From Clostridia bacterium (GTDB lineage: Bacteria > Bacillota > Clostridia > TANB77 > CAG-508): 52,815 nt of DNA. This document shows positions 1-9,453 of the stretch, in pieces. The notes beneath the pieces are model-generated. The model was not told where the DNA came from, searched no databases, and saw only the letters and a program-made list of their open reading frames with translations. The position numbers were made by a program, and so were the translations under genes. How positions within the stretch are numbered: position 1 is the stretch's first letter; each line of letters starts with the position of its first letter. The stretch spans positions 1-52,815 of the forward strand of contig JAFTFU010000049.1 of assembly GCA_017458285.1 (NCBI GenBank), in the 5' to 3' direction.

Positions 1-552
1 GAGGAAGAAGAAGAAGGAGCTTTTGATGAACATATATGGACATCACCTTCAAACGCAATCAAAATGGTAAATAGCTTAGAAAAGGCTATGGAAGAAATAG
101 ATAGCCAAAACAGTGAAAAATACAGAGAAAATGCAGATAAATATATAGCACAAATACAAGAAGTAGATAAACAAATACAAGAAATAGTTGATAACAAAGT
201 AAGAGATAGACTAATATTTGCGGATAAAATGCCAATGCAATATTTTATAGATTACTACGATTTAAAAGTAAGCGCAGCATTTAGTGGATGTAGTACAGAA
301 ACAGAACCATCAGCAAATACAATAGCATACTTAGAAAATAAAGCAAGAGAAGAAAAAATACCTGTAATATTATACATAGAACTAAATAATGGTAGAGTAG
401 CAAAAATAATAGCAGAAGATATCGGAGAGGGATGCGAAGCAATGCAAATCCAAACTTTACACAATTTAAGCTTAGATGATTTCAACAATTCCGAAACATG
501 GGTAAGTTTAATGAAAAGGAATATAGAAGTTCTAAAAAAAGCACTACAATAG
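1..552 (+). CDS. znuA: Zinc ABC transporter substrate-binding protein, C-terminal part (ZnuA-like)
   Basis: The reading frame is open from base 1, so the gene is cut by the window edge; the last 183 codons are visible. This extracytoplasmic lipoprotein-type component binds Zn2+ or Mn2+ and delivers it to the ZnuBC permease. A Glu-rich stretch (five Glu) comes just before the family motif D-E-H-I-W-T-S-P, whose His is a metal ligand in this family. A long helix of about 50 residues follows, then the C-terminal lobe containing the F-S-G-C-S-T-E-T-E-P segment. The znuC and znuB genes follow on the same strand after about 110 bp. An internal ATG at base 64 is not the start, because the frame and the conserved motif lie upstream of it. 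Family assignment is firm; metal specificity (Zn rather than Mn) is inferred from the neighbours. Confidence 0.85.
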   Translation, partial: EEEEEGAFDEHIWTSPSNAIKMVNSLEKAMEEIDSQNSEKYRENADKYIAQIQEVDKQIQEIVDNKVRDRLIFADKMPMQYFIDYYDLKVSAAFSGCSTETEPSANTIAYLENKAREEKIPVILYIELNNGRVAKIIAEDIGEGCEAMQIQTLHNLSLDDFNNSETWVSLMKRNIEVLKKALQ

Positions 553-663
553 AGAAGAAGTCTTATTTATTAAAAATATATTCATGCATAACGTGCTCAA
601 AAACAGCACAAAAATCATACTAAAAAAACACTATACCAAAACTAATTAAGAAAGGACAAAATT

Positions 664-1335
664 ATGGATTTAATCAATATAAAAGATTTAAGCTTTAGCT
701 ACGAAGCAAAAAAAGATGTTTTAAAGCATATTAATTTGCAAGTAAAAAAGGGAAGCTTTACATGTATTGTTGGGGAAAACGGTTCTGGAAAAAGTACCTT
801 AATTAAATGCATTTTAGGCTTAAATAAAGGATATACAGGGGAAATTATAAAAGAAAAACATATAGGATATTTACCACAAAAAACAGACATTCAAACCAAT
901 TTTCCTGCAACTATTGAAGAAGTAGTTTTATCAGGAACAATTACAAATAACATAAGAAGTATTTTCTACAAAAAAGAAGACAGAGAAAATGCTAAAAATA
1001 TAATGCAAAAATTAGAAATTTATGACATAAGAAAGAAATGTTTTGCTGACCTTTCAGGAGGGCAACAACAAAGAGTATTAATTGCAAGAAGTTTATGTGC
1101 TACAAAAAATCTAATTATATTAGATGAACCAACAAATGGATTAGACCCAAGTATAGCTAAACAAATTTATGAATTATTAGACAATCTAAAGAAAAATGAA
1201 AATATAACAATTCTAATGGTATCACATGATATAGAAAGAGCCTTAAACTATGCAGACACAGTAATTGAAATAATAAACGGAGAAATTACATATTCTGGTA
1301 ATCCTGCTGAATTCAAGTTTGGAGGTGCAAGATAA
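664..1335 (+). CDS. znuC: Zinc ABC transporter ATP-binding protein
   Basis: The 223-residue ATPase energises metal import by the ZnuABC system on the cytoplasmic face of the membrane. Visible motifs are Walker A (G-E-N-G-S-G-K-S-T, about residue 37), the signature L-S-G-G-Q-Q-Q-R, Walker B L-I-I-L-D-E-P and the H-loop S-H-D. The length is normal for ZnuC/MntB-type ATPases. An AAGAAAGGA ribosome site precedes the ATG. Its stop overlaps the znuB start (TAATG), so translation of the two is probably coupled. No Zur-type palindrome was recognised in the 110 bp upstream, so regulation is not resolved here. Confidence 0.92.
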   Translation: MDLINIKDLSFSYEAKKDVLKHINLQVKKGSFTCIVGENGSGKSTLIKCILGLNKGYTGEIIKEKHIGYLPQKTDIQTNFPATIEEVVLSGTITNNIRSIFYKKEDRENAKNIMQKLEIYDIRKKCFADLSGGQQQRVLIARSLCATKNLIILDEPTNGLDPSIAKQIYELLDNLKKNENITILMVSHDIERALNYADTVIEIINGEITYSGNPAEFKFGGAR

Positions 1336-2156
1336 TGATACAAACAGTAATAGAAATGATGTCACATGTATTTATCCAAAGAGCGGTATTAGTAGGAACT
1401 TTAGTAAGTTTATGTGCAGCACTTTTAGGAGTAAGTTTAGTTTTAAAAAGATATAGTATGATAGGAGACGGACTTTCACATGTAGGATTTGGAATTTTAA
1501 CAATAGCAACTGCTTGCGGTTTTACATCTCCACTATATATAGCAATACCTGTAGTTACAATTTCTGCAATAATTTTACTAAAAGTTGGAAATAAAGGAAA
1601 AATAAAAAGTGATAGTGCAATAGCCTTAATTTCAAGTTCTGCTTTAGCAATAGGAGTTGCAGTTACGTCGTTGACAACAGGAATGAACACTGATGTATGT
1701 AACTTTATGTTTGGAAGTATTTTAGCAATGAGTAAAAGTGATGTTTACTTAAGCGTAGCAGTAAGTGTAATTGTAGCAATATTATTTGTTATATATTACA
1801 GAAAATTATTTGTTGTCACTTTTGATGAAGATTTTGCAAAAGCAAGTGGACTAAAAGCTCAAAGATATACTAATATTATAGCTGTTCTTACAGCCTTAAT
1901 AATTGTTGTTGGAATGAGGATGATGGGAGTAATGCTAATTAGTAGTATTATAATATTCCCAGCATTAACATCAATGAGAGTTTTTAAATCATTTAAAAAA
2001 GTTGTAATAAGCTCAGGGATAATAAGTGTAGTATCATTTTTGATAGGAATATATTTATCATATTTGTATAATATTAGTACAGGCGCAATGATTGTTATTG
2101 TAAATTTAGTTATATTTATTTTATTTACGATAATTGATAAAATAATTTATGAATAA
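1335..2156 (+). CDS. znuB: Zinc ABC transporter permease
   Basis: This 273-residue protein has about eight hydrophobic segments and is typical of the ABC-3 permease family (ZnuB/MntC). It forms the membrane channel for the metal delivered by the substrate-binding protein. The conserved G-D-G-L-S-H-V-G-F-G segment near residue 45 is characteristic of this family. The ATG overlaps the znuC stop by one base, and the GGAGG inside the last znuC codons serves as ribosome site. ABC-3 permeases also transport manganese, so the metal is inferred from the neighbouring genes. Confidence 0.92.
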   Translation: MIQTVIEMMSHVFIQRAVLVGTLVSLCAALLGVSLVLKRYSMIGDGLSHVGFGILTIATACGFTSPLYIAIPVVTISAIILLKVGNKGKIKSDSAIALISSSALAIGVAVTSLTTGMNTDVCNFMFGSILAMSKSDVYLSVAVSVIVAILFVIYYRKLFVVTFDEDFAKASGLKAQRYTNIIAVLTALIIVVGMRMMGVMLISSIIIFPALTSMRVFKSFKKVVISSGIISVVSFLIGIYLSYLYNISTGAMIVIVNLVIFILFTIIDKIIYE

Positions 2157-2250
2157 TACTACTGTTATGTAATTGTTAAGTATAAAAACATTTTACAAGA
2201 TTTTATCAAATTTTTTACAAAGGGGATTCTAAAAAAAGGAGAAATTTAAT

Positions 2251-2742
2251 ATGAATAGTAAAAAAATGAGAATGTTAATGTTATTAGTTGCATTTATTAT
2301 AGGAATAGGAGTATTTATTGTAAAAGTAAATAATGAATCATTAGAAAGAGCAGCAAATTCTACAAAAACTCAAACATCCAACAATTCAAACAACATAATA
2401 GAAATTACTGACAATTATTTTATTCAACAAACAAATGACATTTATTTTAATTTGAATGATTATATTGGAAAAACAATTAAAATGCAAGGATTAGTATATA
2501 GCTATGATGTTGGTGATGAACAAAGATGTTATGCAGTTGTAAGAAATACGCCAGGTTGTTGTGGAAATGATGGATTGGCAGGAGTTGATATACGATACAA
2601 CGGAGAATATCCTGAAGAAAATACATGGGTAGAAGTTGTTGGAGTTGTAAGAGAAGACACGGTTTTGGGAGAAGTAATTCCAGCAATTGAAGTAACATCA
2701 ATTGAAAAAAAAGAAACAGGAACCACTTTTGTTACAAATTAA
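2251..2742 (+). CDS. Membrane-anchored protein with DUF1980 / TIGR03943-like C-terminal domain
   Basis: A 163-residue protein with one N-terminal membrane segment (about residues 7-25), a Ser/Asn-rich linker, and a compact domain. That domain contains G-L-V-Y, R-N-T-P-G-C-C-G-N-D and W-V-E-V-V-G-V-V. This order matches the C-terminal OB-like domain of the YcgQ/TIGR03943 family, which is repeatedly found beside zinc uptake and zinc-responsive GTPase genes. The paired cysteines suggest metal binding. It lies 95 bp after znuB and has its own AAAAGGAG ribosome site. The usual multi-TM N-terminal region of the family is missing, so this is a single-domain version. Its role in zinc handling is inferred from family and location. 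Confidence 0.65.
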   Translation: MNSKKMRMLMLLVAFIIGIGVFIVKVNNESLERAANSTKTQTSNNSNNIIEITDNYFIQQTNDIYFNLNDYIGKTIKMQGLVYSYDVGDEQRCYAVVRNTPGCCGNDGLAGVDIRYNGEYPEENTWVEVVGVVREDTVLGEVIPAIEVTSIEKKETGTTFVTN

Positions 2743-2763
2743 AAAAACTGACCAATCATACTA

Positions 2764-2792
2764 ATGACTTTTTTAAAAGAAAGAGATATAAT
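2764..2792 (+). promoter_or_regulatory. Putative sigma-A promoter for the acyl-CoA synthetase gene
   Basis: ATGACT (-35, two mismatches) at 2764, 17-bp spacer, perfect TATAAT (-10) at 2787; about 35 bp upstream of the ribosome site. Confidence 0.5.
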
Positions 2793-2835
2793 AAAAAAAA
2801 TTTCGCGCAAAAGAACGAAAGGAAGTAATTGAAAA

Positions 2836-4569
2836 ATGAAAAAGATGAAATACCTAGAAGCAAAAGAATTCAATAATATAAAAGAAATAATGTATAACTC
2901 TGCTGAAAAATATGCAAATGAAATTGCATTTGTAATAAAAAACAAAGAAGCAGGAGAAGTACAGTATACAAAAATAACATATAAACAGATGTTAGAAGAT
3001 ATTAATTCTTTTGGTACAGCAATGTATTCATTAGGTTTAAAAAACAGAAGAGTAGCGGTAATAGGAAAAAACAGATATGAGTGGGCAATAGCACATGTAA
3101 GCAATCTTTTAGGAAGCATTGTATCAATACCACTTGATAAAGATTTACAATTAGAAGAGTTAGAAAATTCATTAATAAGAAGCAAAGCAGATGCAATAGT
3201 ATTTGATACAAAACTAATAGATTTAATAGAAAAAATCAAACAAAGAAATGCTACATCAATTAAAGAATATATTTGCATGGACAAAAACGAAAATTATCAA
3301 AGTGTTCCAGACTTAACACAAAAAGGAAAAGAATTAATAGAAAATGGAAACAATGATTTTATAAATAATAAGATAGATGAAAATGAAATGAGCGTATTAT
3401 TATTTACATCAGGAACAACATCACAATCTAAGGCAGTAATGTTATCACAAAAAAACATAGCATCAAATGTATATGCTTTACAATGTGTAGAAGATTTAAG
3501 ACAAACAGATACAAATATTGCATTTTTACCATTTCATCATATATTTGGATCAACATGTATGATATTAATGCTTGCAATAGGATTAAAAACTGTTTTTCCA
3601 GATGGTTTAAAATATATAAAACAAAATTTAAAAGAATATAAAGTCACAGTATTCGTTGGAGTGCCTGTATTAACAGAAGCTATATATAAAGCAATAGTAA
3701 AAGAAATAGAAAAACAAGGAAAAACTAAATTAATAAACACCGCTATAAAAATAAGCAATTTTCTATTAAAACTTCATATTGATGTAAGAAGAAAAATATT
3801 TAAACAAGTATTAGAAGCTTTAGGAGGAAAACTAAGATTAGTAATATCAGGAGGAGCACCAGCAGATCCAGTAGCTTTACAAGGATTTAATGACTTAGGA
3901 GTAAAAACTTTGCAAGGATATGGATTAAGCGAAACATCACCTGTAATTGCAGCAGAAAACTATAAATATGGAAAAAACGGTTCAGTAGGATTTCCAATGT
4001 TAAATGACACTATAGAAATTGTAAATAAAGATGAAGAAGGAATAGGAGAAATAAGAGTAAAAGGACCCAATATAATGCTTGGATATTATGAGATGCCAGA
4101 GTTAACACAAGAAGTGCTAAAAGACGGTTGGTTCTATACAGGAGATTTAGGATATTTTGACAAGGAAGGATACTTATTTATAACAGGAAGAAATAAAAAT
4201 TTAATAGTACTAAAAAACGGAAAAAAAGTTTTTCCAGAAGAGATAGAAACACTTGTAAACAGATTAGATTTAGTAAATGAGTGCATGGTATTTGGAATGC
4301 AAGATGAAAAAGACAAAAACGATGTAACATTATCAGTTAAAGTAGTTTATGATGAACAAGTTATAAAAGAAAAATATCCAGAGATGAATGAAGAAGAATT
4401 GCAAAAGAAAGTATGGGAACAAATAAAAGAACTAAATACTACATTCCCAAGATATAAACATATTCAAAAATTAATTGTATCTCATAAAGAATTAATAAAA
4501 ACAACAACTAAAAAAGTAAAAAGACAAGAAGAAATGAAATTAATAATGAAAAATATGGAGAAAAAATAA
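2836..4569 (+). CDS. Long-chain acyl-CoA synthetase / AMP-binding ligase
   Basis: A 577-residue member of the ANL (acyl/aryl-CoA synthetase) superfamily. It activates a carboxylic acid with ATP to an acyl-adenylate and transfers it to CoA or another thiol. Visible motifs are the phosphate loop L-F-T-S-G-T-T-S-Q-S-K, Q-G-Y-G-L-S-E-T-S-P, the Y-T-G-D-L-G motif, G-R-N-K-N-L-I hinge, and a Lys-rich C-terminus (T-T-K-K-V-K-R) that should contain the catalytic Lys. The length and motif order fit FadD-like long-chain ligases. A GGAAG ribosome site precedes the ATG. The TetR gene immediately downstream may be its local regulator, as is common for fatty-acid genes; that link is an inference. The substrate cannot be read from the sequence. 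Confidence 0.87.
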   Translation: MKKMKYLEAKEFNNIKEIMYNSAEKYANEIAFVIKNKEAGEVQYTKITYKQMLEDINSFGTAMYSLGLKNRRVAVIGKNRYEWAIAHVSNLLGSIVSIPLDKDLQLEELENSLIRSKADAIVFDTKLIDLIEKIKQRNATSIKEYICMDKNENYQSVPDLTQKGKELIENGNNDFINNKIDENEMSVLLFTSGTTSQSKAVMLSQKNIASNVYALQCVEDLRQTDTNIAFLPFHHIFGSTCMILMLAIGLKTVFPDGLKYIKQNLKEYKVTVFVGVPVLTEAIYKAIVKEIEKQGKTKLINTAIKISNFLLKLHIDVRRKIFKQVLEALGGKLRLVISGGAPADPVALQGFNDLGVKTLQGYGLSETSPVIAAENYKYGKNGSVGFPMLNDTIEIVNKDEEGIGEIRVKGPNIMLGYYEMPELTQEVLKDGWFYTGDLGYFDKEGYLFITGRNKNLIVLKNGKKVFPEEIETLVNRLDLVNECMVFGMQDEKDKNDVTLSVKVVYDEQVIKEKYPEMNEEELQKKVWEQIKELNTTFPRYKHIQKLIVSHKELIKTTTKKVKRQEEMKLIMKNMEKK

Positions 4570-4631
4570 ATTATTTGAAGAAGTATTCTTAGTATAGAAA
4601 ATATGTATAATAAAAAAAGGATAGTAATGTT

Positions 4632-5201
4632 ATGAATAAAACAAAAAGAAGAATTTTTACAACAGCAATAAAATTATTTGCAGAAAAAGGATATGAAAAT
4701 ACTGGAATAGAGGAAATAACTGCAGTCGCAGGAGTTGCAAAAGGCTCATTATATTATCATTTTGAAACAAAAGAAGAACTATTTGATTTATTATTAGAAG
4801 AAGGAAGAAAGCTTCTTCACAACAGTATTGAAATAAAATTTAGAGATTGCCAAAATGCATTGGATAAGTTAAAAGCTATAATTATGGTACAAATAAAAAC
4901 ATTAATACGATATGAAGATTTTGTAACAGTAGTAATTAATAATACTTTGGGAGAAAATTCAAGAACTAAAAAATGTCAAAAAGTAGTAAATAGTTATATT
5001 CGAATAATCAAAGAAGTAATTGAGGAAGGTATAAAAGAGGGGATTTTCTATGATGGAGACGCAGAAGGAATCGCATTTGGAATATTCGGAATAAACTTTT
5101 CTAACTTGCTTTATAGAATAAAAAAAGATGAGAATGTAACAGCAGAACAAATATATAAAAGTTATATTGAAATTGTCGTTAGAGGTATAACAAAATCATA
5201 G
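4632..5201 (+). CDS. TetR/AcrR family transcriptional regulator
   Basis: A 189-residue protein with a classic N-terminal TetR HTH, including F-A-E-K-G-Y, T-G-I-E-E-I-T and the recognition helix G-V-A-K-G-S-L-Y-Y-H-F (residues about 14-52). The helical C-terminal domain would bind ligand and dimerise. It lies between an acyl-CoA synthetase and a hemolysin III-type gene, so either or both may be targets. An imperfect TATAAT-like sequence occurs near 4606, but no good -35 was found at the right distance. Confidence 0.88.
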   Translation: MNKTKRRIFTTAIKLFAEKGYENTGIEEITAVAGVAKGSLYYHFETKEELFDLLLEEGRKLLHNSIEIKFRDCQNALDKLKAIIMVQIKTLIRYEDFVTVVINNTLGENSRTKKCQKVVNSYIRIIKEVIEEGIKEGIFYDGDAEGIAFGIFGINFSNLLYRIKKDENVTAEQIYKSYIEIVVRGITKS

Positions 5202-5236
5202 TTGTCTAAAATATATGTATTGGAAAGGAATATGAT

Positions 5237-5911
5237 ATGAAAAGAATAAAATTAAGCGAAAGAGTTTTACCAGTATATACTAAAGGAGAGGAAATATTTA
5301 ACATGGTTTCACATATAGTTGGAGCTGCATTTGGATTAGCAGTAATGGTTTTATGCGTTATATTTGCTGCGATACATCATAATAGTTATGGAGTTGTTTC
5401 AGGAATAATATATGGTGTTACAATGATATTGCTATACACAATGTCTAGTATATATCATGGATTAAGACCAAATACTACATCTAAAAAAGTATTTCAAATA
5501 ATAGACCATTGCACAATATTTTTATTGATAGCAGGTTCATACACACCATTTACATTATGTACTTTTAGAGAATATAGCACTGTATTAGGTTGGACTTTGT
5601 TTGGAGTAATATGGGGTGCTGCGATTTTAGGAGTGGTATTAAATTCGATTGATTTAGAAAGATATAAAAAGTTTTCTATGATATGTTATCTTGCAATGGG
5701 ATGGTGCATTGTGATTAAAGCTTCAATATTGCCAAGTTTATTAGGAGTTGCAGGCGTTGTTTTACTAGTTTTAGGAGGATTATCATATACTATTGGAGCG
5801 GTTTTTTATGGATTGGGAAAAAAACGTAAATATATGCATTCTATTTTTCATCTATTTATTGTTTTAGGAAGTATTTTACAATTTTTCTGCATTTTACTTT
5901 ATGTTATGTAA
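5237..5911 (+). CDS. Hemolysin III / PAQR-type seven-TM membrane protein
   Basis: This 224-residue, highly hydrophobic protein has about seven membrane segments. It carries the conserved His/Asp motifs of the family: S-S-I-Y-H-G near residue 75, D-H-C-T-I-F-L-L-I-A-G-S-Y-T-P-F near residue 93, and H-S-I-F-H-L-F near residue 203. These form a metal site in PAQR-type proteins. The bacterial members (YqfA/YplQ) are linked to membrane homeostasis; a direct haemolytic role is doubtful. The gene is co-directional with the TetR regulator 35 bp upstream. Confidence 0.85.
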   Translation: MKRIKLSERVLPVYTKGEEIFNMVSHIVGAAFGLAVMVLCVIFAAIHHNSYGVVSGIIYGVTMILLYTMSSIYHGLRPNTTSKKVFQIIDHCTIFLLIAGSYTPFTLCTFREYSTVLGWTLFGVIWGAAILGVVLNSIDLERYKKFSMICYLAMGWCIVIKASILPSLLGVAGVVLLVLGGLSYTIGAVFYGLGKKRKYMHSIFHLFIVLGSILQFFCILLYVM

Positions 5912-5951
5912 GACTGTTAATTTTATTTATAAACAAAAAAGGAGCAAAAAG

Positions 5952-6860
5952 TTGGATAAAAAAGAGATACATAGTATATTTGAAAAAATAAAAAAAGGAG
6001 AAAAGCAAGCAACAGAAGAATTATACAAAAAATATCAAAAATTAGTAATAAACATAGCATTTATTATAGTAAAAGATAGCTTTAAAGCAGAAGAAATATC
6101 ACAAATAGTATTCTTAAAAATAATGCAGATGCCCAAAGAAAAGTTACCAGAAAGTAACGAATTAAGTTGGATATACACAGTAACAAAGCATCAAACAATA
6201 GATTATTTAAGAAAGCAAAATGATGAAATAGACATAGATACGCTATATGATATACAAAATAATAAAAACGAAATTGATGAGATAATAGACATAGATACAT
6301 ATCAAAAAACTATAGAATGTTTAGAAACGAAAGAACAAGAGATAGTATCATTAAAAATCCTTTGTAACTTTACATTTAAAGAAATAGGCTTAATACTAAA
6401 CATGCCAACAGCAACAGTTCAATGGAGATATTACAAATCAGTTCACACACTAAAAATACTAGTAAGCAACCTAAGTTTATTTATTATAACTACATTATTG
6501 TATTTAAAAGCAAGCAATGAAAATATACATAATAATGAAATACAAAATGAAGGACAAAGTTATGATGACGAAAAACAAAATGAAAATAATTCAACGGAGC
6601 CATACACAAATTTATCTACCAAAAACAATTCAGAACAAAAAAACACAAATTCATCTTCATTAAAAGTTTCAGATTTAGCAGGAGAAAGCTTAGAAAGTAA
6701 AAATAATACAATACAGGACACACAAATAATTGAAGGAATTACAGATATTAAGGAGCCAGTATTAATTGGTTTATCATCCATATTTTTAATAATTTCTATA
6801 ATTTTTGCAATTATTTTTGCAAAACACCAACAAAAAAGGAAATTAAAATCGTCTAAATAA
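5952..6860 (+). CDS. Sigma-70 family factor with C-terminal membrane anchor
   Basis: A TTG start at 5952 is chosen because AAAAAGGAG lies 8 bp upstream; the frame remains open further 5' but without a ribosome site. The 302-residue product begins with an ECF-type region 2 (residues about 15-80, with A-E-E-I-S-Q-I-V-F-L and W-I-Y-T-V-T-K) and region 4 (about 115-165, F-K-E-I-G-L-I-L-N). A hydrophobic segment follows (about 177-190). Next comes an Asn/Glu/Ser-rich linker of some 70 residues, then a second hydrophobic helix near 275-290 with a Lys/Arg-rich tail. A sigma factor carrying its own membrane segments is unusual; the extension may act as a built-in anti-sigma device or sensor. The vWA membrane protein gene starts 39 bp downstream, probably in the same transcript. 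Confidence 0.8.
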   Translation: MDKKEIHSIFEKIKKGEKQATEELYKKYQKLVINIAFIIVKDSFKAEEISQIVFLKIMQMPKEKLPESNELSWIYTVTKHQTIDYLRKQNDEIDIDTLYDIQNNKNEIDEIIDIDTYQKTIECLETKEQEIVSLKILCNFTFKEIGLILNMPTATVQWRYYKSVHTLKILVSNLSLFIITTLLYLKASNENIHNNEIQNEGQSYDDEKQNENNSTEPYTNLSTKNNSEQKNTNSSSLKVSDLAGESLESKNNTIQDTQIIEGITDIKEPVLIGLSSIFLIISIIFAIIFAKHQQKRKLKSSK

Positions 6861-6899
6861 TATAACAACAAATCAAATAAAAAAATGGAGGATGATTTT

Positions 6900-8720
6900 A
6901 TGGAAAAAAAGCAAAGAAAAACAAAATTAATAGGAGGGATAATAGCTTTAATAATTATTGCAGGAATAATTTGTATAGTATCATTTGCAATAAAAAATAA
7001 CAAAAAAATATCAAATATTGTAACTGGAAAAAAAGACGATTGGGAGTTTAATACTAACAGTAAATATATTGAGTCAGGTACGACAAATAGCAAAAGCACA
7101 TTACAAGCACAGTCACTTACATCCACAACAGATACAGCAGGATTTGGTGCGACTTCAAACGGAAAAAGTTTATTTAATGCAGGGTCAAGCATGGATTATG
7201 CAAGTACATCAACTGAATCTACAATAGGATTTTCTACAGGAGGAGCAAAAGACGTAGAAAATTTTAGAAAAAACATAGAAAAAGGATATTTTCCGATTTC
7301 TACAGACATAACATATAATGGAATATTTTATGATTATACATTTGATACAGGAAGAAAAAATGAGTCGAAAGAACTATTTTCGCCTTCGTATTCAACTGCA
7401 ATCTCAAAAGACCCAATTTCAGGAAAGAGTGAATATTATATAACAGTTGGACTTAATTCAAATATAAAAGAAAGTGATTTTAAAAGAAAAAAATTAAATT
7501 TAGTTGTAGTATTAGATATATCAGGTTCAATGGGAGCAACTTTTGATTCATACTATTATGATAGTTCTAATCAAAAAAATGAGGATTCTAAAAAAACAAA
7601 AATGCAAATTGCAAACGAATCAGTAAATATATTAATTGACCAACTAAAAGATGATGATAGATTTGGAATGGTATTGTTTGATGATAAAGCATATTTAGGA
7701 AAACAATTAAGTCTAATTGAGAATACAGATGTTGAAGCTATAAAAAATCATATATTAGAAATACAAGATGCAGGTGGAACGAATTTTGAAAGTGGATATA
7801 CCAAGGCAACCGAGCTATTTAGAGAGTATAAAAATATAGATAGTAGTGAATATGAAAATAGAATAATAGTAATCACAGATGCAATGCCAAATACAGGAAA
7901 TACTTCAGATAAAGGGTTACTATCATATGTAAAAAAGAATGCAACAGACGGAATTTACACAACTTTTATAGGAGTAGGAGTTGATTTTAATACAAAATTA
8001 ATTGAAACAATTTCAGATGTAAAAGGAGCAAATTATTATTCTGTTCATAGTTCAAATGAATTTAAGGAAAGAATGGGAGAACAATTTGAATACATGGTAA
8101 CACCATTGGTATTTGATTTAAACTTAAATTTAAAATCAGAAGATTATGAAATTCAAACAGTTTACGGCTCAGATACAGTAAATAAAGAAAATGGAAATAT
8201 AATGAGTGTAAATACATTATTCCCATCAAAATCAACAACCACAGGAGAAGTTAAAGGCGGCGTAGTATTACTTAAATTAAAGAAAAAGAATTCAAATAAT
8301 TTAGGTAGTTTAAAATTAGATGTATCATATAAAGATAGAAATGGAAAAGAATTTAGTAATTCTCAAACTGTAGAATTTAACAATAGCGAAGAATATTACG
8401 AAAATACAGGTATCAGAAAGGCAATTGTACTTACTAGATATGTAAATGCTTTAAAAAACTGGATATTATTTGAAAGAACTGAAAATGAAAAATTTGTTAT
8501 TGAACCGATGGATGGGATTGTTGATTGCGTTTATACAGAAAGTGAAATTTATAAAATTTTAGGTGAACATGAAAGAACATCAGTTAGCTTAAAAGTTAGT
8601 GCTAATTATAAAGAAATTTTTAAAAAGCTAAAACAGTACATTTTAGATGAAAATAATTTTATAAATGATACTTCTTTAAATCAAGAAATTGAAATTTTAG
8701 ATAGATTGATTGAAAGATAA
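6900..8720 (+). CDS. Membrane-anchored von Willebrand factor A domain protein
   Basis: The ATG at 6900 is preferred over the one at 6885 because TGGAGGATG provides a ribosome site just before it. The 606-residue protein has an N-terminal TM helix (about 12-33), a Ser/Thr-rich stretch, then a vWA fold. The MIDAS motif D-I-S-G-S-M-G sits at residue 206. Further vWA signatures are D-R-F-G-M-V-L-F-D, A-G-G-T-N-F-E-S-G and V-I-T-D-A-M-P-N. The C-terminal third holds a beta-rich and a helical part. vWA domains bind protein partners through a metal ion. The domain should be extracellular and, because the gene follows a membrane-tethered sigma factor, may feed that factor a surface or envelope signal. 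That link is inferred from gene order only. Confidence 0.82.
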   Translation: MEKKQRKTKLIGGIIALIIIAGIICIVSFAIKNNKKISNIVTGKKDDWEFNTNSKYIESGTTNSKSTLQAQSLTSTTDTAGFGATSNGKSLFNAGSSMDYASTSTESTIGFSTGGAKDVENFRKNIEKGYFPISTDITYNGIFYDYTFDTGRKNESKELFSPSYSTAISKDPISGKSEYYITVGLNSNIKESDFKRKKLNLVVVLDISGSMGATFDSYYYDSSNQKNEDSKKTKMQIANESVNILIDQLKDDDRFGMVLFDDKAYLGKQLSLIENTDVEAIKNHILEIQDAGGTNFESGYTKATELFREYKNIDSSEYENRIIVITDAMPNTGNTSDKGLLSYVKKNATDGIYTTFIGVGVDFNTKLIETISDVKGANYYSVHSSNEFKERMGEQFEYMVTPLVFDLNLNLKSEDYEIQTVYGSDTVNKENGNIMSVNTLFPSKSTTTGEVKGGVVLLKLKKKNSNNLGSLKLDVSYKDRNGKEFSNSQTVEFNNSEEYYENTGIRKAIVLTRYVNALKNWILFERTENEKFVIEPMDGIVDCVYTESEIYKILGEHERTSVSLKVSANYKEIFKKLKQYILDENNFINDTSLNQEIEILDRLIER

Positions 8721-8778
8721 AATGTAAAAATACCTGAAAAAAATACCATATAATTTCTAAAAAAGTAGGCAAAATAAT

Positions 8779-8806
8779 TGATTTTTTAAAACTTGTATGG
8801 TATAAA
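8779..8806 (+). promoter_or_regulatory. Putative sigma-A promoter
   Basis: TTGATT at 8779, 16-bp spacer, TATAAA at 8801; about 40 bp upstream of the next gene. Confidence 0.4.
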
Positions 8807-8845
8807 TGAAAAAACACATTCAGCCAAATGAAAGGAAAAAGTAAG

Positions 8846-9265
8846 ATGTTATTAGATACAGATTTTTATGAAAAAAACATTCAATATTTTGATGAAAATA
8901 TTCGTAAAATTTTTAATGGAGATATGATGAAAATATCAGAAGAAAAACATTTTGAACATATGGGAAATTTTACACTAGTATATAAGTATATTCCATATGA
9001 ATATACCGTAAATATAGAAAGTGAATTTAGAGTTTTTAATATTATATTTAAAGATTCTGAAGGTGCTTCAAATGTATTATACCGTGTAAAAAAATATAAT
9101 ACAGAACTATGTGAGAAAAATATTATTGAATCTTTGAGTATTTTGAAAGATGTGTTAGAACAAAATAATTTTAATATGTATTTGTACATTGATGATAAAA
9201 TATATGTCAAAAATAAACATGGAATTAAAAGAGTTAAAGATATTAGTTCATTGAGTAATGGTTAA
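8846..9265 (+). CDS. Hypothetical protein (139 aa)
   Basis: Not recognised. The start at 8846 is preferred over 8828 because GAAAGGAAAAAG lies at ribosome-site distance from it. The product is soluble, mixed alpha/beta and acidic. It has a Y-K-Y-I-P-Y-E-Y-T-V-N-I-E-S-E-F-R-V-F-N strand-rich centre and no signal peptide or membrane segment. A promoter precedes it and a rho-independent terminator follows it, so it is probably a single-gene unit. No function is proposed. Confidence 0.6.
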   Translation: MLLDTDFYEKNIQYFDENIRKIFNGDMMKISEEKHFEHMGNFTLVYKYIPYEYTVNIESEFRVFNIIFKDSEGASNVLYRVKKYNTELCEKNIIESLSILKDVLEQNNFNMYLYIDDKIYVKNKHGIKRVKDISSLSNG

Positions 9266-9313
9266 TAAATTTGAAATGATTACTAATAAAAATACAATGT
9301 AGTTAATTGAATA

Positions 9314-9343
9314 AAAAATCTCCAGACATGCTGGAGGTTTTTT
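9314..9343 (+). terminator. Rho-independent terminator
   Basis: Stem CTCCAG/CTGGAG with loop ACATG, flanked by A-run and T-run (GTTTTTTATT). It ends the preceding hypothetical gene. Confidence 0.8.
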
Positions 9344-9453
9344 ATTGATTCTATTATCTTCTTTGAACTTTTAGTTCTCCAAAATGTTAATTTAAAATAA
9401 TTATAAAATTAAAAATACAAATTAAAAAAACATGAAATATTTTTCATATTCTA

